DNA of 64,000 bases from a bacterium (lineage in GTDB: Bacteria > Planctomycetota > Planctomycetia > Planctomycetales > Planctomycetaceae), in contig WGMU01000070.1 of assembly GCA_016124895.1 (NCBI GenBank), forward strand, positions 25,053 to 89,052, given 5' to 3'. Under the pieces are notes generated by a model. It ran no database searches. It was not told the origin of the DNA and saw only the letters and a list, made by a program, of their open reading frames with translations. Position numbers and translations under genes: made by a program. Shown in pieces: positions 27,717-37,608 of this stretch. Each line of letters starts with the position of its first letter. Within the stretch, counting starts at the first letter, position 1.

Positions 27717-28946
27717 ATGAGAAGCGAATCGGAAACTCAGTTTGAAGACAAACCGTTTGAAGTCCCCGTTGCGGAGCGACTCAAACGACTGCCGCCGTAT
27801 ATGTTCGGCAAGATCAACAAGCTCAAGCACGAGAAACGTGTCGCAGGCATCGACGTCATCGATCTGGGCATGGGCAATCCGACGGACGCTCCCGACCAGT
27901 TGATCAGCGACAAGCTGGCCGAAGCCATTCAGGATCCGCGTAACCACCGGTATTCGGTGTCGAGCGGTGTCGGCAATCTGAGGAAAGAAGTTGCCGCTCG
28001 CTACCTGCGGAAATACGGCGTCGAACTCAATCCAGACAACGAGGTCATCGCGTGTCTGGGCTCAAAAGAAGGCTTCAGCCACATGTGTCTGGCTCTGATG
28101 GGCCCCGGCGATACCGCCATTGTTCCGGCACCATCTTTCCCCATCCACGTTTACGCGGTCGTGCTCTCGTCGGGCAACGTAATCGCACTCGACTGCCGCA
28201 ATCCTCCCGAGTTTCTCGACAAAATCGCCTACACCTGCGAGCACCTGTTTCCGAAACCGCGGCTGGTCATCGTCAACTTTCCGCACAATCCGTCGACAAC
28301 ATGCGTTGAGCAGGACTTCTATGTCGAACTGGTGAAGCTCGCGAACAGGTACGGCTTTATGGTCATCAGCGATTTCGCGTACGCGGATATCTGCTTCGAT
28401 GGTTATGTCGCCCCAAGTTTTCTGTCGACCCCCGGTGCCAAGGATGTCGGTGTCGAGTTTACGACGATGAGCAAGGGCTACAGCATGGCCGGCTGGCGCA
28501 TCGGCTTCTGCGCCGGCAACTCGGAAATGGTCCGGGCGCTGTCCACGATCAAGGGCTACTACGACTACGGAATCTTTCAGGCCGTTCAGATCGCCGCCAT
28601 CGTCGCGATGCGACACTGCGACGACGCCGTTGACGAAGTCGCGAAGAAATACGAAAAGCGCCGTGACGCGTTGTGTGAAGGTCTGGAACGCCTGGGCTGG
28701 GAGATCGAACGCCCGCAGGCATCAATGTTCGTCTGGGCGAAGATTCCTGCCCCCTGGAACGAACTGGGCTCGATCGCCTTTGCCATGAAACTGCTGGACG
28801 AAGCCGGCGTCGCCGTCAGTCCCGGCCGCGGCTTCGGTCCGGAAGGCGAGGGTTACCTGCGGCTGGCAATCGTCGAAAACACACAGCGTCTGCGGCAGGC
28901 CGTCCGTCAGATCGGCCGTTGTCTGAAACAGGGCGATGGCGAATAG
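27717..28946 (+). CDS. Class I/II aminotransferase, AlaC-like
   Basis: A 409-residue PLP-dependent transaminase. The N-terminus has [13 protein letters not shown] and DLGMGNPTD, typical of the alanine transaminase (AlaC) and LL-diaminopimelate aminotransferase group. Further motifs: [19 protein letters not shown], the PLP Lys in [15 protein letters not shown] and the C-terminal carboxylate-binding Arg in [10 protein letters not shown]. By these patterns alanine/glutamate transaminase is the best guess. Start ATG 27717 is preferred to the GTG at 27675. It ends 12 bases from the convergent YfhO-like gene. Confidence 0.88.
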   Translation: MRSESETQFEDKPFEVPVAERLKRLPPYMFGKINKLKHEKRVAGIDVIDLGMGNPTDAPDQLISDKLAEAIQDPRNHRYSVSSGVGNLRKEVAARYLRKYGVELNPDNEVIACLGSKEGFSHMCLALMGPGDTAIVPAPSFPIHVYAVVLSSGNVIALDCRNPPEFLDKIAYTCEHLFPKPRLVIVNFPHNPSTTCVEQDFYVELVKLANRYGFMVISDFAYADICFDGYVAPSFLSTPGAKDVGVEFTTMSKGYSMAGWRIGFCAGNSEMVRALSTIKGYYDYGIFQAVQIAAIVAMRHCDDAVDEVAKKYEKRRDALCEGLERLGWEIERPQASMFVWAKIPAPWNELGSIAFAMKLLDEAGVAVSPGRGFGPEGEGYLRLAIVENTQRLRQAVRQIGRCLKQGDGE

Positions 28947-28958
28947 CAGCGGACGCAA

Positions 28959-31244
28959 TTACGTGGAACGTCGTCGCACAGTCACGGCCGAAATGAGCAG
29001 TCCGAGCAGCGAGGCCGCGGAAAGGACAAGTCCGAGTTTCTGGCCGGGGCACTCGTACGCGAACTCGATAACGTGCCGACCGGCAGCGAGAGGGACCGCT
29101 CGCAGGGCGAGATCCGCAGGCAGAATCTCCGTCGTCGTGCCGTCAACGGTTGCGTGCCAGCCGGGGTGAAACAGGTCGCTCAACACGAGATACCCCGGCG
29201 CGTCGAGATCAACGGACACCCGCACGTGATCGGCTTTGAAATCCTCGATCTGCGCCACTTTGAAATCCGACCGCGGTCCGTCGGAGAGAACGTCACGTTC
29301 AAGCTGCACGGCCTGTCGCAGGTCGAGCTTCTCCACTTGATCGATCCGCTGCTGAGCTTCCAGATCGGCACACTCAACGGCCCGGCCGACGACGAACGCC
29401 CGCGGCAGGACGTCGAGGTTTTCGTAAATCTGAAACGCGATGCCCGCTTCTCGTTCCGCACCGCGAAGCTCGACTGGCGGCGTGATCTGACCGGTCGAAA
29501 CTTGACGCCAACCGGGCAGCTCCGGCTGCTCGCGCCCCGTCACAACAAATCGAACGCCAAGCAGGTTCGCAACTGGGTGATTGACCGTCGCCAGATTGCA
29601 GTCGCGAAACCCTGCAAAGTCGAGTTCGCCGTCCGGCAGGTCAAACAGCGCGTCGATCGCCCAGACGAGTCGAATCTGCGGAACCGGTTCGTACCCCCGG
29701 ACACGCTGCACGCCATCGGCAAATGACTCGATGTCTGAATACAGATCCTGCGACGCGAGCACTCGGACAGGTGACTTCAGCTCGGCGGCCTCGGCCTGCT
29801 TCAGGAACTGACTGACCTCCGAGTTTCTGCGCAGTGCCGCAGGCTCAACGGTCGCAAGAACGCGATCGGCATGTCGCCACAGCTCGAATCCCGTGACCGA
29901 GGCAAAAGCCAGGCCGATCAGTACGCCGATCCACTCCCTGCCGCTCGACGGTGAAGAACTCAACGCCTCGCTGTCCGCCCCTGTGTCCACCTCACTGTGG
30001 CCACCCGTTGCAGGCTCGCTGCTCACCAACTCTGACCGACGCCCAAACAGCGTCTCAGCCCCAATTGCGGCCAGCAGGGCCACAAAGAACGAGCATAGAA
30101 AGAGGATCCGGGTCGGCACGCGAAACGAACCGAGAACCGGAATCACTCGGTAGCAAACCGTGAAAAACGGCGTCGCCGTCCCGAACGCAAAGATCACCGC
30201 AACAGCCAGCATCCAGAACAGGCGGCGCGTCTGAGGACGTTTCCACTGAACGAGTATCGCCAGCGCGGCCAGCATCAGCGGAACGATTCCAAAATGAAAC
30301 AGCTTCGTCCAGTAGAAGCCGTACTTCGACGTCGTTTCTTCCGGCGCATTCAACGCGAACGGATCCAGCAGTTGCTTCAGATGCGCGATGCTCAGCCCAT
30401 CTCCAGCAACACCCAACGGCATCCGCTCACTCCGCACGGCCAGACGACTGTTCATCCAGACGGGAATCAGATCGCCACAGACCAGCCCGGCCGAGAGCCC
30501 GCCAGCCAGAAACCAGTGGACGATCAGCGACGTCGCGGCCTCGCGTTTTCCCGACCGCCGCTCACGCCACGCCGACACAACCACGCAGCCACTCAGCAAC
30601 AGCAGCAGGTAGTAGAGTTCCTGCACATGGCCAGCCAGGAAACTCAGCGCCACACACACCGGCACCATCCGCCAGTGGCGACCTGACGTTTCGAGAAAGC
30701 GTTCAAAGGCGAGCAGAATCCACGGCGTCCAGGCAACTGTAAACAGTTGCGCGACGTGCCCCTCGGCCAGATGCGCGACTAGATACGGAGCCCCCGCCGC
30801 CGCGACTGCTCCCATCAGCGAGGCGACACGACTCAACCCAATGTATCTGGCGAGCAACCAGACACCGACACCTCCAAACCACAGATGCGCGACCATCAGC
30901 CAGCTCAGCGTCTGTTCCGCACCGAAGGCGAAGCACAGCCAGTTCGGCGGGTACAGAAGCCCGGCCTGAGGATTGCCATGCACTGGCAGTCCGAGCGCCA
31001 GATACGGATCCCAGTTCGACCACTCGCCAAAGCGTTGGTGCAGGACCGTCGGCGTGTCGCGAAATCGCAGAAACTGCGTCGTCAGATCGTTACGGCCGGA
31101 CGAGTGAACTCCAACCAGCAGATCCGACGGATGCTCAGTCAGCATCAGAAACAGAGACAGAGATACGCCAGCGACAACCACACCGGCCATCACCACGTCG
31201 CGCGGGCTTACTCTTCCGGTCAGATCGACTCGACGACGTGACAT
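28959..31244 (-). CDS. YfhO-like multi-pass membrane protein
   Basis: A 761-residue inner-membrane protein. The N-terminal 430 residues contain about eleven hydrophobic helices, with WDPYLALGLPVHGNPQAGL after the first one, as in YfhO-type and other GT-C-like proteins. The C-terminal part (about 470-740) is a mainly beta soluble domain, followed by a last helix (LVLSAASLLGLLISAVTV). Members are linked to glycosylation of envelope polymers or lipoproteins; donor and acceptor are unknown. ATG 31244 begins at MSRRRVDL; a longer frame to 31367 would run into the terminator of the next gene upstream, so I reject it. Confidence 0.8.
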   Translation of the reverse strand: MSRRRVDLTGRVSPRDVVMAGVVVAGVSLSLFLMLTEHPSDLLVGVHSSGRNDLTTQFLRFRDTPTVLHQRFGEWSNWDPYLALGLPVHGNPQAGLLYPPNWLCFAFGAEQTLSWLMVAHLWFGGVGVWLLARYIGLSRVASLMGAVAAAGAPYLVAHLAEGHVAQLFTVAWTPWILLAFERFLETSGRHWRMVPVCVALSFLAGHVQELYYLLLLLSGCVVVSAWRERRSGKREAATSLIVHWFLAGGLSAGLVCGDLIPVWMNSRLAVRSERMPLGVAGDGLSIAHLKQLLDPFALNAPEETTSKYGFYWTKLFHFGIVPLMLAALAILVQWKRPQTRRLFWMLAVAVIFAFGTATPFFTVCYRVIPVLGSFRVPTRILFLCSFFVALLAAIGAETLFGRRSELVSSEPATGGHSEVDTGADSEALSSSPSSGREWIGVLIGLAFASVTGFELWRHADRVLATVEPAALRRNSEVSQFLKQAEAAELKSPVRVLASQDLYSDIESFADGVQRVRGYEPVPQIRLVWAIDALFDLPDGELDFAGFRDCNLATVNHPVANLLGVRFVVTGREQPELPGWRQVSTGQITPPVELRGAEREAGIAFQIYENLDVLPRAFVVGRAVECADLEAQQRIDQVEKLDLRQAVQLERDVLSDGPRSDFKVAQIEDFKADHVRVSVDLDAPGYLVLSDLFHPGWHATVDGTTTEILPADLALRAVPLAAGRHVIEFAYECPGQKLGLVLSAASLLGLLISAVTVRRRST

Positions 31245-31353
31245 GTGATTCGGGCAGGCTGCGAATGAGAAACCGGCCACTTGGCAACACATGCCAGCGG
31301 CACTTTCACAGCACCCTAACCATGACCATCTGTCATCGCCGCGCAAAAGAAAA

Positions 31354-31382
31354 GGCGGCCCGGACAATTCACGCGAGCCGCC
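31354..31382 (-). terminator. Terminator of the Cys-rich secreted protein gene
   Basis: On the minus strand GGCGGC and GCCGCC pair across a 17-base loop and are followed by TTTTCTTTTG. It begins 12 bases beyond the stop codon at 31394. Confidence 0.7.
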
Positions 31383-31393
31383 TGATGATTGCG

Positions 31394-32017
31394 TTACTTC
31401 GTTTCTTTCCTGCTGTTCAGGATGTCTTCGACATTCGGGTAATGCGTCCGGATGTCCGGGATCTGATCCGAATTCGCGGCCAGTGGACCAGGCCCGTGGA
31501 CCGCGATGAATTCATTCTGAATCGCCGTCAATGGGTCGTTCGAGTACGGCGCTCTGGGATCGATCCCTGGAAGCGCCTGCCGTGCCCATTCTATGTGAGT
31601 CCAGTTGTAGGGCCGGAATGAGTAATAGCCGTGATCACTGGGGTAGTACCAGTAGTGAGGATACAGGTCGCTGGTCGTCGTCCTGTATTTGAGATCCTTG
31701 TTCCAGCAGTGCCGCGGACAACCCCAACAGCTTCCACACCAGTTGCCGCAGCAGTTGAAACCACAGCAGTAACCATCAACGCAGCACGAGTTGCAGCCTG
31801 ACTTCGATTTGCAGCATGGTTTTGCGCAGGGATCGCACTGCGTCGGGCAGCAACCGCTCGACGGAGCACAGGCAGCAGGAGCCGCACACGAGTGGCTCAT
31901 CTGCAGCACAATGGCATCGAAATCGATGTTCCGCGCAGCCGCCGTCTGAACTTGAGCGTCGACCGGCGAAGCGGAGGCGATCGCCAATCCAATCATCAGT
32001 GCAGTGAGATTTGCCAT
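31394..32017 (-). CDS. Cys-rich secreted protein, planctomycete type
   Basis: A 207-residue exported protein. A signal peptide (1-21, ending VDAQ) is followed by a block from about 44 to 105 with some 24 cysteines, many as CC, CxxC and CGxC pairs, including KSGCNSCC and CCGFNCCGNWCGSC. The second half has no Cys and contains YYPSDHGYYSFRPYNW, a pattern I have seen in several planctomycete surface proteins. It is likely a disulfide-stabilised envelope protein; no enzymatic motif is seen. It has its own terminator and is separated by 318 bases from the upstream gene, so it is probably transcribed alone. Confidence 0.72.
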   Translation of the reverse strand: MANLTALMIGLAIASASPVDAQVQTAAARNIDFDAIVLQMSHSCAAPAACAPSSGCCPTQCDPCAKPCCKSKSGCNSCCVDGYCCGFNCCGNWCGSCWGCPRHCWNKDLKYRTTTSDLYPHYWYYPSDHGYYSFRPYNWTHIEWARQALPGIDPRAPYSNDPLTAIQNEFIAVHGPGPLAANSDQIPDIRTHYPNVEDILNSRKETK

Positions 32018-32335
32018 CGAAGTGGCCTTTCCGTTCGATCGTATTCAGGAGACGCAGGAAACTCAGTCGGTGACAGCACGCGTCGGTTCAGGGCTCGTCA
32101 ACGAGGAAAGCTGTCGCGCATTTCGACTCGCGAAGTTCCCATCGACACGTGCCGCAGTGATTCTGCCACTTTCCTGCGGTTGGCGACACACGCGTCGTCT
32201 GGCGCAGAATCGACACGATCTGATTGCGCCCGAGCAGGCCGAATAACCCGGCAATCCCGGCCATCCTGCACTGCACAGCGGCGTCACAATCACTCGATGC
32301 AAACTCGTCCGCACAGCCGGTCCGACGCGAACGAC
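32018..32335. other. Intergenic region without recognised features
   Basis: About 318 bases between two minus-strand genes. No open frame with a recognisable product and no strong hairpin was found. The promoter of the Cys-rich gene should lie in its left part. Confidence 0.4.
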
Positions 32336-33922
32336 TCAGCGTGTCAACTGCTTCAGTACTTCCGGATGACGATCGGCAACGTTGATCGCTTCCGCAGGAT
32401 CGTCGTCCAGGTTGTACAGCGAAATGACGCGGCTGCCGGGCAGCCGGACGCACTTCCACGCGCCCATACGAGCGATCTGTCCTTTCTGCCCGGCGGTCGT
32501 TTCCCAGTACAGCAGCGGATGCTCGGGCTGGTCGCGTCCGACGAGCAATGGAACGAGTGAAATGCCGTCCGTCCTTTGCGGTCGATGCTGGGCAATCGCC
32601 AGCTCACACAGCGTCGGCACCAGATCGCACGTCACCGCGGAGTAATCACTGACCGTCCCGGCCGCGACGTACTTTGGCCAGCGAACGACCATCGGCACAC
32701 GCAGGTTGCCCTCAGCCAGACCATGTTCCGCGAGTCGCAACTCGCCCGTCAGATTGAACGTCTGCACAATCTTCGATTCAGTCGGTGCCGGGCCGCTTTC
32801 CGCCGTCACTACTACGCAGGTTCGATCCACCAACCCCGCCGCGCGAAGGACATCGAGCAACTGGCCGACGAGCTGATCCGTGCGTTCAACGATTTCACGA
32901 CGTTCTTCGGCCGTCTCCTCACGACCGCCGTCCTCAGCCGCCACTCGGCTTATCGTGTTCAACATGACGTGCGCAAAGAACTGCCGTCGCTGAGTACGAA
33001 CATGCTCAAACCACGAATGCAGCTCGCTCGCGAATAATCGATTCACTGAAACCTGTCGGGCTCCGTCACGGTTTTCCAGAACTCGAAACTCCGCACCATC
33101 AACGTGGATCGTTTCCGGATAGCCGCCGCCAATCTCCGCTTCAGTCCGAAAGCCGGACCAGTGTTCAAACCCGTGCAGTGTCGGCTGGTCGCCGTTCGGC
33201 CAGAGTCCAAAGCAGGCCGTCACATAGCCGGCCTCCCACAGCCATTCGGCCATCGTCTGATCCGCGCCGTGAATGCGGTACCGATCACTGCGATCTGCCG
33301 GTGCGTGCCCGGTGTTCAGACCGGTGAGCAGTGTCCAGCGAGCGGCCTGCGCATCGGCACTGCCAGCGTAAAACCGGTTCAAACGCATTCCCTGCTGAGC
33401 CAGTTCATCAATCCGCGGCGTCCGAATCTGCTCCTGTCCGTAACAGCCCAGCTCGCGCCAGCCCAGTCGATCGATCGTAATTAATAGCAGATTCGGCGAC
33501 TGCCTGGCTCGCCCGACGCGTGATTGACGATTGATCGACTTCAACGCCAGCCGATTCTGCTGTCGGATCAAACTCAGTTCCTGATCGGCCTGTTCGAGCT
33601 GTCTGGTCAACGCCCCAGCCGTCCCACTCTCTTCAAACGCATCGAGATCGCCAATTGTCTGTTTCAAGCCGCGCAGCAGCGGGCTCTGCAACTCCTGCGA
33701 GTCCGGACGCCTGGCCTCGCGCTCGTCGGCCGAGAAACCCTCACCGTCCTGCGATTCGGCCTGCCTGGCCGTTTCGGCCGGCCCATCTGGATCCGGCGGC
33801 GCCGCAGACAGGCCTGCTGTCACCGCGAGGCTGGATACTCCAACGCCAGCCAGCAGGACCCACCAGCCGCACCTCTCCGACCACAGCTTCTGACGCACCC
33901 GCCTGTCTTCGCGCTGTAACAT
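32336..33922 (-). CDS. Sulfatase-fold protein lacking all catalytic residues (pseudo-sulfatase)
   Basis: A 528-residue exported protein with the sulfatase fold. Order: signal anchor (about 20-42), an acidic linker, a predicted coiled coil (about 78-135), then the sulfatase domain from 142. Every catalytic motif is altered: the first metal motif is DRLGW (Asp151, Arg152) instead of DDxGW; the CxPSR motif reads AQAAR with Ala191 in place of the Cys/Ser turned into formylglycine; GKWHxG is GLWPNG (239-244); SDNG is AESG (374-377). The scaffold motifs LLTGLNTG, RVPMVVRWP and YWETTAGQKGQ are well kept, so it is not decaying. It probably binds a ligand or partner. Compare the intact sulfatase at the window start. 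Confidence 0.82.
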   Translation of the reverse strand: MLQREDRRVRQKLWSERCGWWVLLAGVGVSSLAVTAGLSAAPPDPDGPAETARQAESQDGEGFSADEREARRPDSQELQSPLLRGLKQTIGDLDAFEESGTAGALTRQLEQADQELSLIRQQNRLALKSINRQSRVGRARQSPNLLLITIDRLGWRELGCYGQEQIRTPRIDELAQQGMRLNRFYAGSADAQAARWTLLTGLNTGHAPADRSDRYRIHGADQTMAEWLWEAGYVTACFGLWPNGDQPTLHGFEHWSGFRTEAEIGGGYPETIHVDGAEFRVLENRDGARQVSVNRLFASELHSWFEHVRTQRRQFFAHVMLNTISRVAAEDGGREETAEERREIVERTDQLVGQLLDVLRAAGLVDRTCVVVTAESGPAPTESKIVQTFNLTGELRLAEHGLAEGNLRVPMVVRWPKYVAAGTVSDYSAVTCDLVPTLCELAIAQHRPQRTDGISLVPLLVGRDQPEHPLLYWETTAGQKGQIARMGAWKCVRLPGSRVISLYNLDDDPAEAINVADRHPEVLKQLTR

Positions 33923-33940
33923 GAATCAGCCCCTCCATCT

Positions 33941-33954
33941 GAGCGATCGCTCAG
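33941..33954. promoter_or_regulatory. Perfect palindrome upstream of the pseudo-sulfatase gene
   Basis: TGAGCGATCGCTCA is a 14-base perfect palindrome beginning 18 bases upstream of the start codon at 33922. Its place fits an operator; no regulator is adjacent. The rest of the gap up to 34164 is A/T-richer and shows nothing else. Confidence 0.35.
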
Positions 33955-34164
33955 CGCGATCGTCGCTCCATGGTCAGTTTCCGCCCCCGGATCGCTGACA
34001 TACCGACGCCACTGTCACGACGACAAAGCAGCCCGTGGCAACCAGAGGCGTCGAGCGGAAGTGTGCTGAAAAACCGGCAAAGATGCCAGACAGCAACGAT
34101 TAGTCAGAATGCGACGAATACACAGCAAAGTAAATAAAGGCAGGCAGCAAACACCCGAGCCCAC

Positions 34165-34953
34165 CTATTTACCCTCTTCTACAAGCGGCTCCGAAACAGA
34201 CTCAGCATCCCAATCCACCCCCTCCAGCGGCGGCATGATCCAGATCTCGCCAAACTCCTCTTCCTGGTCCGCCCGGAAATGGTGATGCCGTAACAGTTCG
34301 AGAATGGCCAGGAAGATGCCGATGATTTTGCTCCGCTCACTGGCGTCATCAAACAACGACGAAAATGCGACTCGCTCCTGCGTGCGGACGATCGAGCCGA
34401 CGCGTTCCACCCAGACGGAGATTGGAGTGTCGTCATCGCGGATGCGGGCCTTCTCGTCGACGACCTTCTTTTCGAGCACGCGGGCCAGCGCACTGACGAG
34501 GTCCCAGAGTTCGACCTCCTTGATCAGGTCATCCTGCGGCTGATTGCCGACCTTGGGCCGCTCACTGGTCAGTCGCGGATAGCGTTCCTGCCATTCGGCG
34601 GCATGCTCTTCAAGCGCGGCTGCGGCGTCCTTATAGCGGCGGTATTCGAGCAACTGTCGGATCAGATCGCTGCGCGGGTCGTCGTCCGCAGCCTCAACCT
34701 CCTCGGCCGCTTCCTCTTCCGGAGACGGCAGAACCAGCCGGCTTTTGATCTCCGCCAGCGTGCTCGCCATGACCAGAAACTCGCCGACGAGTTCCAGATC
34801 CAGAAACTGCAGCACAGTCAGATACTGCTCGAACTGCTGAGTAATTCTCGCGATCGGCATCTCACGAATATCGAGTTCATCGCGCCGGACAAGGTACAGC
34901 AGCAGGTCGAGCGGGCCGCGAAACAGATCGAGTTCGACGCGCCAGTCGCTCAC
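34165..34953 (-). CDS. scpA: Segregation and condensation protein A (kleisin)
   Basis: ScpA is the kleisin that bridges the SMC ATPase heads in the bacterial condensin complex and works with ScpB in chromosome compaction and segregation. The 262-residue protein starts with the conserved RVELDLFRGPLDLLLYLVRR (split from DELDI by one turn), has the family block EFLVMASTLAEIKSRLVLP, an acidic central linker (EEEAAEEVEAADDD) and a C-terminal winged-helix region (about 180-250). It begins with GTG, overlapping the stop of the HEAT-repeat gene by four bases, with GAGGAG eight bases before, so its translation is coupled to that gene. No scpB lies next to it, although the two are often neighbours. 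Confidence 0.9.
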   Translation of the reverse strand: MSDWRVELDLFRGPLDLLLYLVRRDELDIREMPIARITQQFEQYLTVLQFLDLELVGEFLVMASTLAEIKSRLVLPSPEEEAAEEVEAADDDPRSDLIRQLLEYRRYKDAAAALEEHAAEWQERYPRLTSERPKVGNQPQDDLIKEVELWDLVSALARVLEKKVVDEKARIRDDDTPISVWVERVGSIVRTQERVAFSSLFDDASERSKIIGIFLAILELLRHHHFRADQEEEFGEIWIMPPLEGVDWDAESVSEPLVEEGK

Positions 34954-37517
34954 GCGGACCGCTCCTCATACTGAGACAGCGAGGTACTGTCCCGCTTCAG
35001 CCCGGCCAGAATCTCATCGGCGTCGTCACGTTCGAGCAGTCGCGGCATCACAGCGAGCCCGATTCCGCTGAGCGCTGCCGCGGCAATACGCCGGACTTCG
35101 GTATCGACATCGTCGAGCGCCCGACGCAGCAGCGGTACCGATGCCAGATCAATCTGTGACACTGAGGAGACCACCGCTCGCCGCACTTCAACCGCAACGT
35201 CATGCAGCAACGGTTCCAGATCGCCGATCGCTTCTTTTGCCGTCGGCCCGAGTTCGCTCAGCGAGTGACACGCAGCGGAGCGAATGGCCGGCGCATCGTC
35301 CGACAGCGCTCCGCGAATTGCCGTCAGAGCTTCCGGATGCCCGAGCCCCAACTGCCCGAGTGCAACAACCGCGTGAAGACGAACGGTCGGATCGCTGTCC
35401 TCGCTCGCTTCGCACAGCGCCGACAGAATCCTGCTGTCGACATGTCCGATTCGGCACAGCGCCTGAGCCGCCGCAGCCCTCACCGTGCGACTGTCTTCCA
35501 GGAGCGTCTCCGTCAGCGACGGGCAGGCCGCGATTGCTGCTGACCCGATTCGCCCCAGCGCGATTGCCGCTTCCGACCGACACGCCGTGTTTTCGTCGCT
35601 GAGCAGTTCAATCAGCGACGCAACAGCCGGCGCCGCCAGCGACCCCTTCGCGCCCAGAGCCCGCGCTGCATGCTGCCGCGTTTCCGCCTGAGCATCGCCG
35701 AGAGCGGCAGTAAGCGGTTCGAGCGTCCGTTCTTCATGACTCGGTAACGCCGCCACTGCTTCGCGGCGAACGCTCGCATCCGGATCGTTGATCGCGTGCG
35801 CAACCGCGGACGTCATCAGCTTCTCAATCCGCACCAGCGTATGTGCCGCATTCCGCCGCACGCTGGCTTCGCCATCAGACAACGCGGCTTCCAACTCAGG
35901 CAGCGCCGTCAGAACAATTCCAGAAAGCTGATCCACGGCCTGCTGTCGCAGCGACACGTTACTGGAATCGAGTGCCTGGCCGAGTGTTGGAATCACCGAA
36001 CACGCCGCACTTCCCAGCCGTTCGAGCATCTCGCCCGCAGGCGGCTGAGCTGGCTGAGCCTGAGCGTTTCTCGACTCGGCAACGGCGACAGCTTCTTCCG
36101 TCGCATCTGCAGAGTCCACCGCTGACTCAGAAACAACCGTCGGAAAACGGACCAGGACCGGCAATCCGCCCTCGGCAGCGTTTTCAGATGTGCAGCCCGC
36201 GTCAGCGACCAGTGCTTCGCCGACCGGTTCCGCAGGAGTACCAACTGCAAGACTCACTTCCTCGTCAGATTCCGCAGCCACCACTTTGAGTTCGACCGGC
36301 TCATTCGCAGCCGGCAAAGCTTCTGACTCCACTTCCCTTGCGGTTTCCATCGCGATTCCGCTCGCGTCGTCTGCCCCGGAATGAGCCGTCAACGTCGGTG
36401 TCCCTTCGGCAGCAGTCGACGGTTCAACGGCATCTGCCAGTGGCGCTGACTCTCGCTCTGACGTCAGCGCGGTCATCGCTTCTGCTGGCGCGCTGAGTTG
36501 AATCAGCCCCCTCAGAGACGGCATCGTCGCTCCGCCGGACACAATTACGAGATAAGCGATCTCATTGCTTTGATACGCCTGCGTGACCAGATTTCGAGTC
36601 TGCACCGGCGTCCGATGCCAGTCCTCGACGACGACCAGTACCCGGTGCTTCTCCAGCAGAATCGACAACCACTCGTTCGTGACGTCGGCTTTAAGACCGT
36701 CAACCCGCTGCAGTTCCGAATGCAGCAACCGTCGCAGTTCCGACTCGTCGGACGAAGTACCGCCGCGTTCTTCCGCCGTGCTTTCCCGCCGCATCAGACG
36801 TTCCAGACATTTCCGATCGAGCACGACCGGCAGCAGCGGATGACTGAGCAGCCTCGACTCCGCCTGCGGGTGCAGAGCCAGCCGTAACAGCCCGTTCAAT
36901 ACGCGAGCGTCCCAGCGACGACTTTCCCCATACAACGCCAGGCACGCCTGTTTTCCTGACAGCCGACAGCGAAATGCGGCTGCGTCGTCGACGGCGAACC
37001 GTTCGCCCCGAACTTCAATCTCGACCACATCGGACGTTGAAAAATCAATCGCGTGCCACTCAGCCAGCGCCGCCTGCCACGACTGGATCCACGCGTCGAC
37101 GACACGTTCGTTGGAAACAAACGCCCGTACGAAAACCAGGTGCGCGAGCGTCACCTGAGTCCCGTCGCTGAGCTGCCAGTCACCAATGCTGACCGCACTG
37201 AGCCGGTCATTGATCTGTCGAATCTTCAGCGGAGCCACCCACAGCAGAATGCCCCAGGCCGACAGCGAGCCGACAAGCCAGAACTCGGCCAGCCCCAGAG
37301 GCCACAACACCCAGCGCGACAACCAGGCTGATCGACCAGCTTTAACCGGCTGGGCAGCCGCTTCGCCGGAATGCCCTTCCCCGGACGCTTCGGCCTGCTG
37401 CAGCGAAACGTCCGATGGCTCTTCAGCAGCCCCCAACGGGACGAGCGTCGCCAGAAACGCGGTCAGTGCAAGAACGTAAAGCGGCAGAGTTCGACGCCAG
37501 CTCATGGTTCGATCCAT
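34950..37517 (-). CDS. Membrane-anchored HEAT-repeat protein coupled to scpA
   Basis: An 855-residue protein. An N-terminal signal or first helix (about 8-30, ending LGAAEE) and a second helix (about 68-94) anchor it; residues 95-330 are a mixed domain with LLEKHRVLVVVEDWH, which looks like a Walker B strand, though no P-loop is seen. A Glu/Ala-rich linker (about 350-475) leads to about ten HEAT repeats (480-835), such as SVRREAVAALPS and EVRRIAAAALSGIG. If the first helix is a cleaved signal, the HEAT array is cytoplasmic and could meet ScpA. It sits 91 bases after the coiled-coil gene and overlaps scpA by four. Starts 37517 and 37505 are both possible. Confidence 0.75.
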   Translation of the reverse strand: MDRTMSWRRTLPLYVLALTAFLATLVPLGAAEEPSDVSLQQAEASGEGHSGEAAAQPVKAGRSAWLSRWVLWPLGLAEFWLVGSLSAWGILLWVAPLKIRQINDRLSAVSIGDWQLSDGTQVTLAHLVFVRAFVSNERVVDAWIQSWQAALAEWHAIDFSTSDVVEIEVRGERFAVDDAAAFRCRLSGKQACLALYGESRRWDARVLNGLLRLALHPQAESRLLSHPLLPVVLDRKCLERLMRRESTAEERGGTSSDESELRRLLHSELQRVDGLKADVTNEWLSILLEKHRVLVVVEDWHRTPVQTRNLVTQAYQSNEIAYLVIVSGGATMPSLRGLIQLSAPAEAMTALTSERESAPLADAVEPSTAAEGTPTLTAHSGADDASGIAMETAREVESEALPAANEPVELKVVAAESDEEVSLAVGTPAEPVGEALVADAGCTSENAAEGGLPVLVRFPTVVSESAVDSADATEEAVAVAESRNAQAQPAQPPAGEMLERLGSAACSVIPTLGQALDSSNVSLRQQAVDQLSGIVLTALPELEAALSDGEASVRRNAAHTLVRIEKLMTSAVAHAINDPDASVRREAVAALPSHEERTLEPLTAALGDAQAETRQHAARALGAKGSLAAPAVASLIELLSDENTACRSEAAIALGRIGSAAIAACPSLTETLLEDSRTVRAAAAQALCRIGHVDSRILSALCEASEDSDPTVRLHAVVALGQLGLGHPEALTAIRGALSDDAPAIRSAACHSLSELGPTAKEAIGDLEPLLHDVAVEVRRAVVSSVSQIDLASVPLLRRALDDVDTEVRRIAAAALSGIGLAVMPRLLERDDADEILAGLKRDSTSLSQYEERSA

Positions 37518-37608
37518 TCTGTTCCAGACGGTCCCTGATTCTGTTTCAACAGGCGTTGCGGACTTGCTCGTCTCACCGCTTCCGCCTCTGGCTCTCCGAA
37601 ACGACGGC

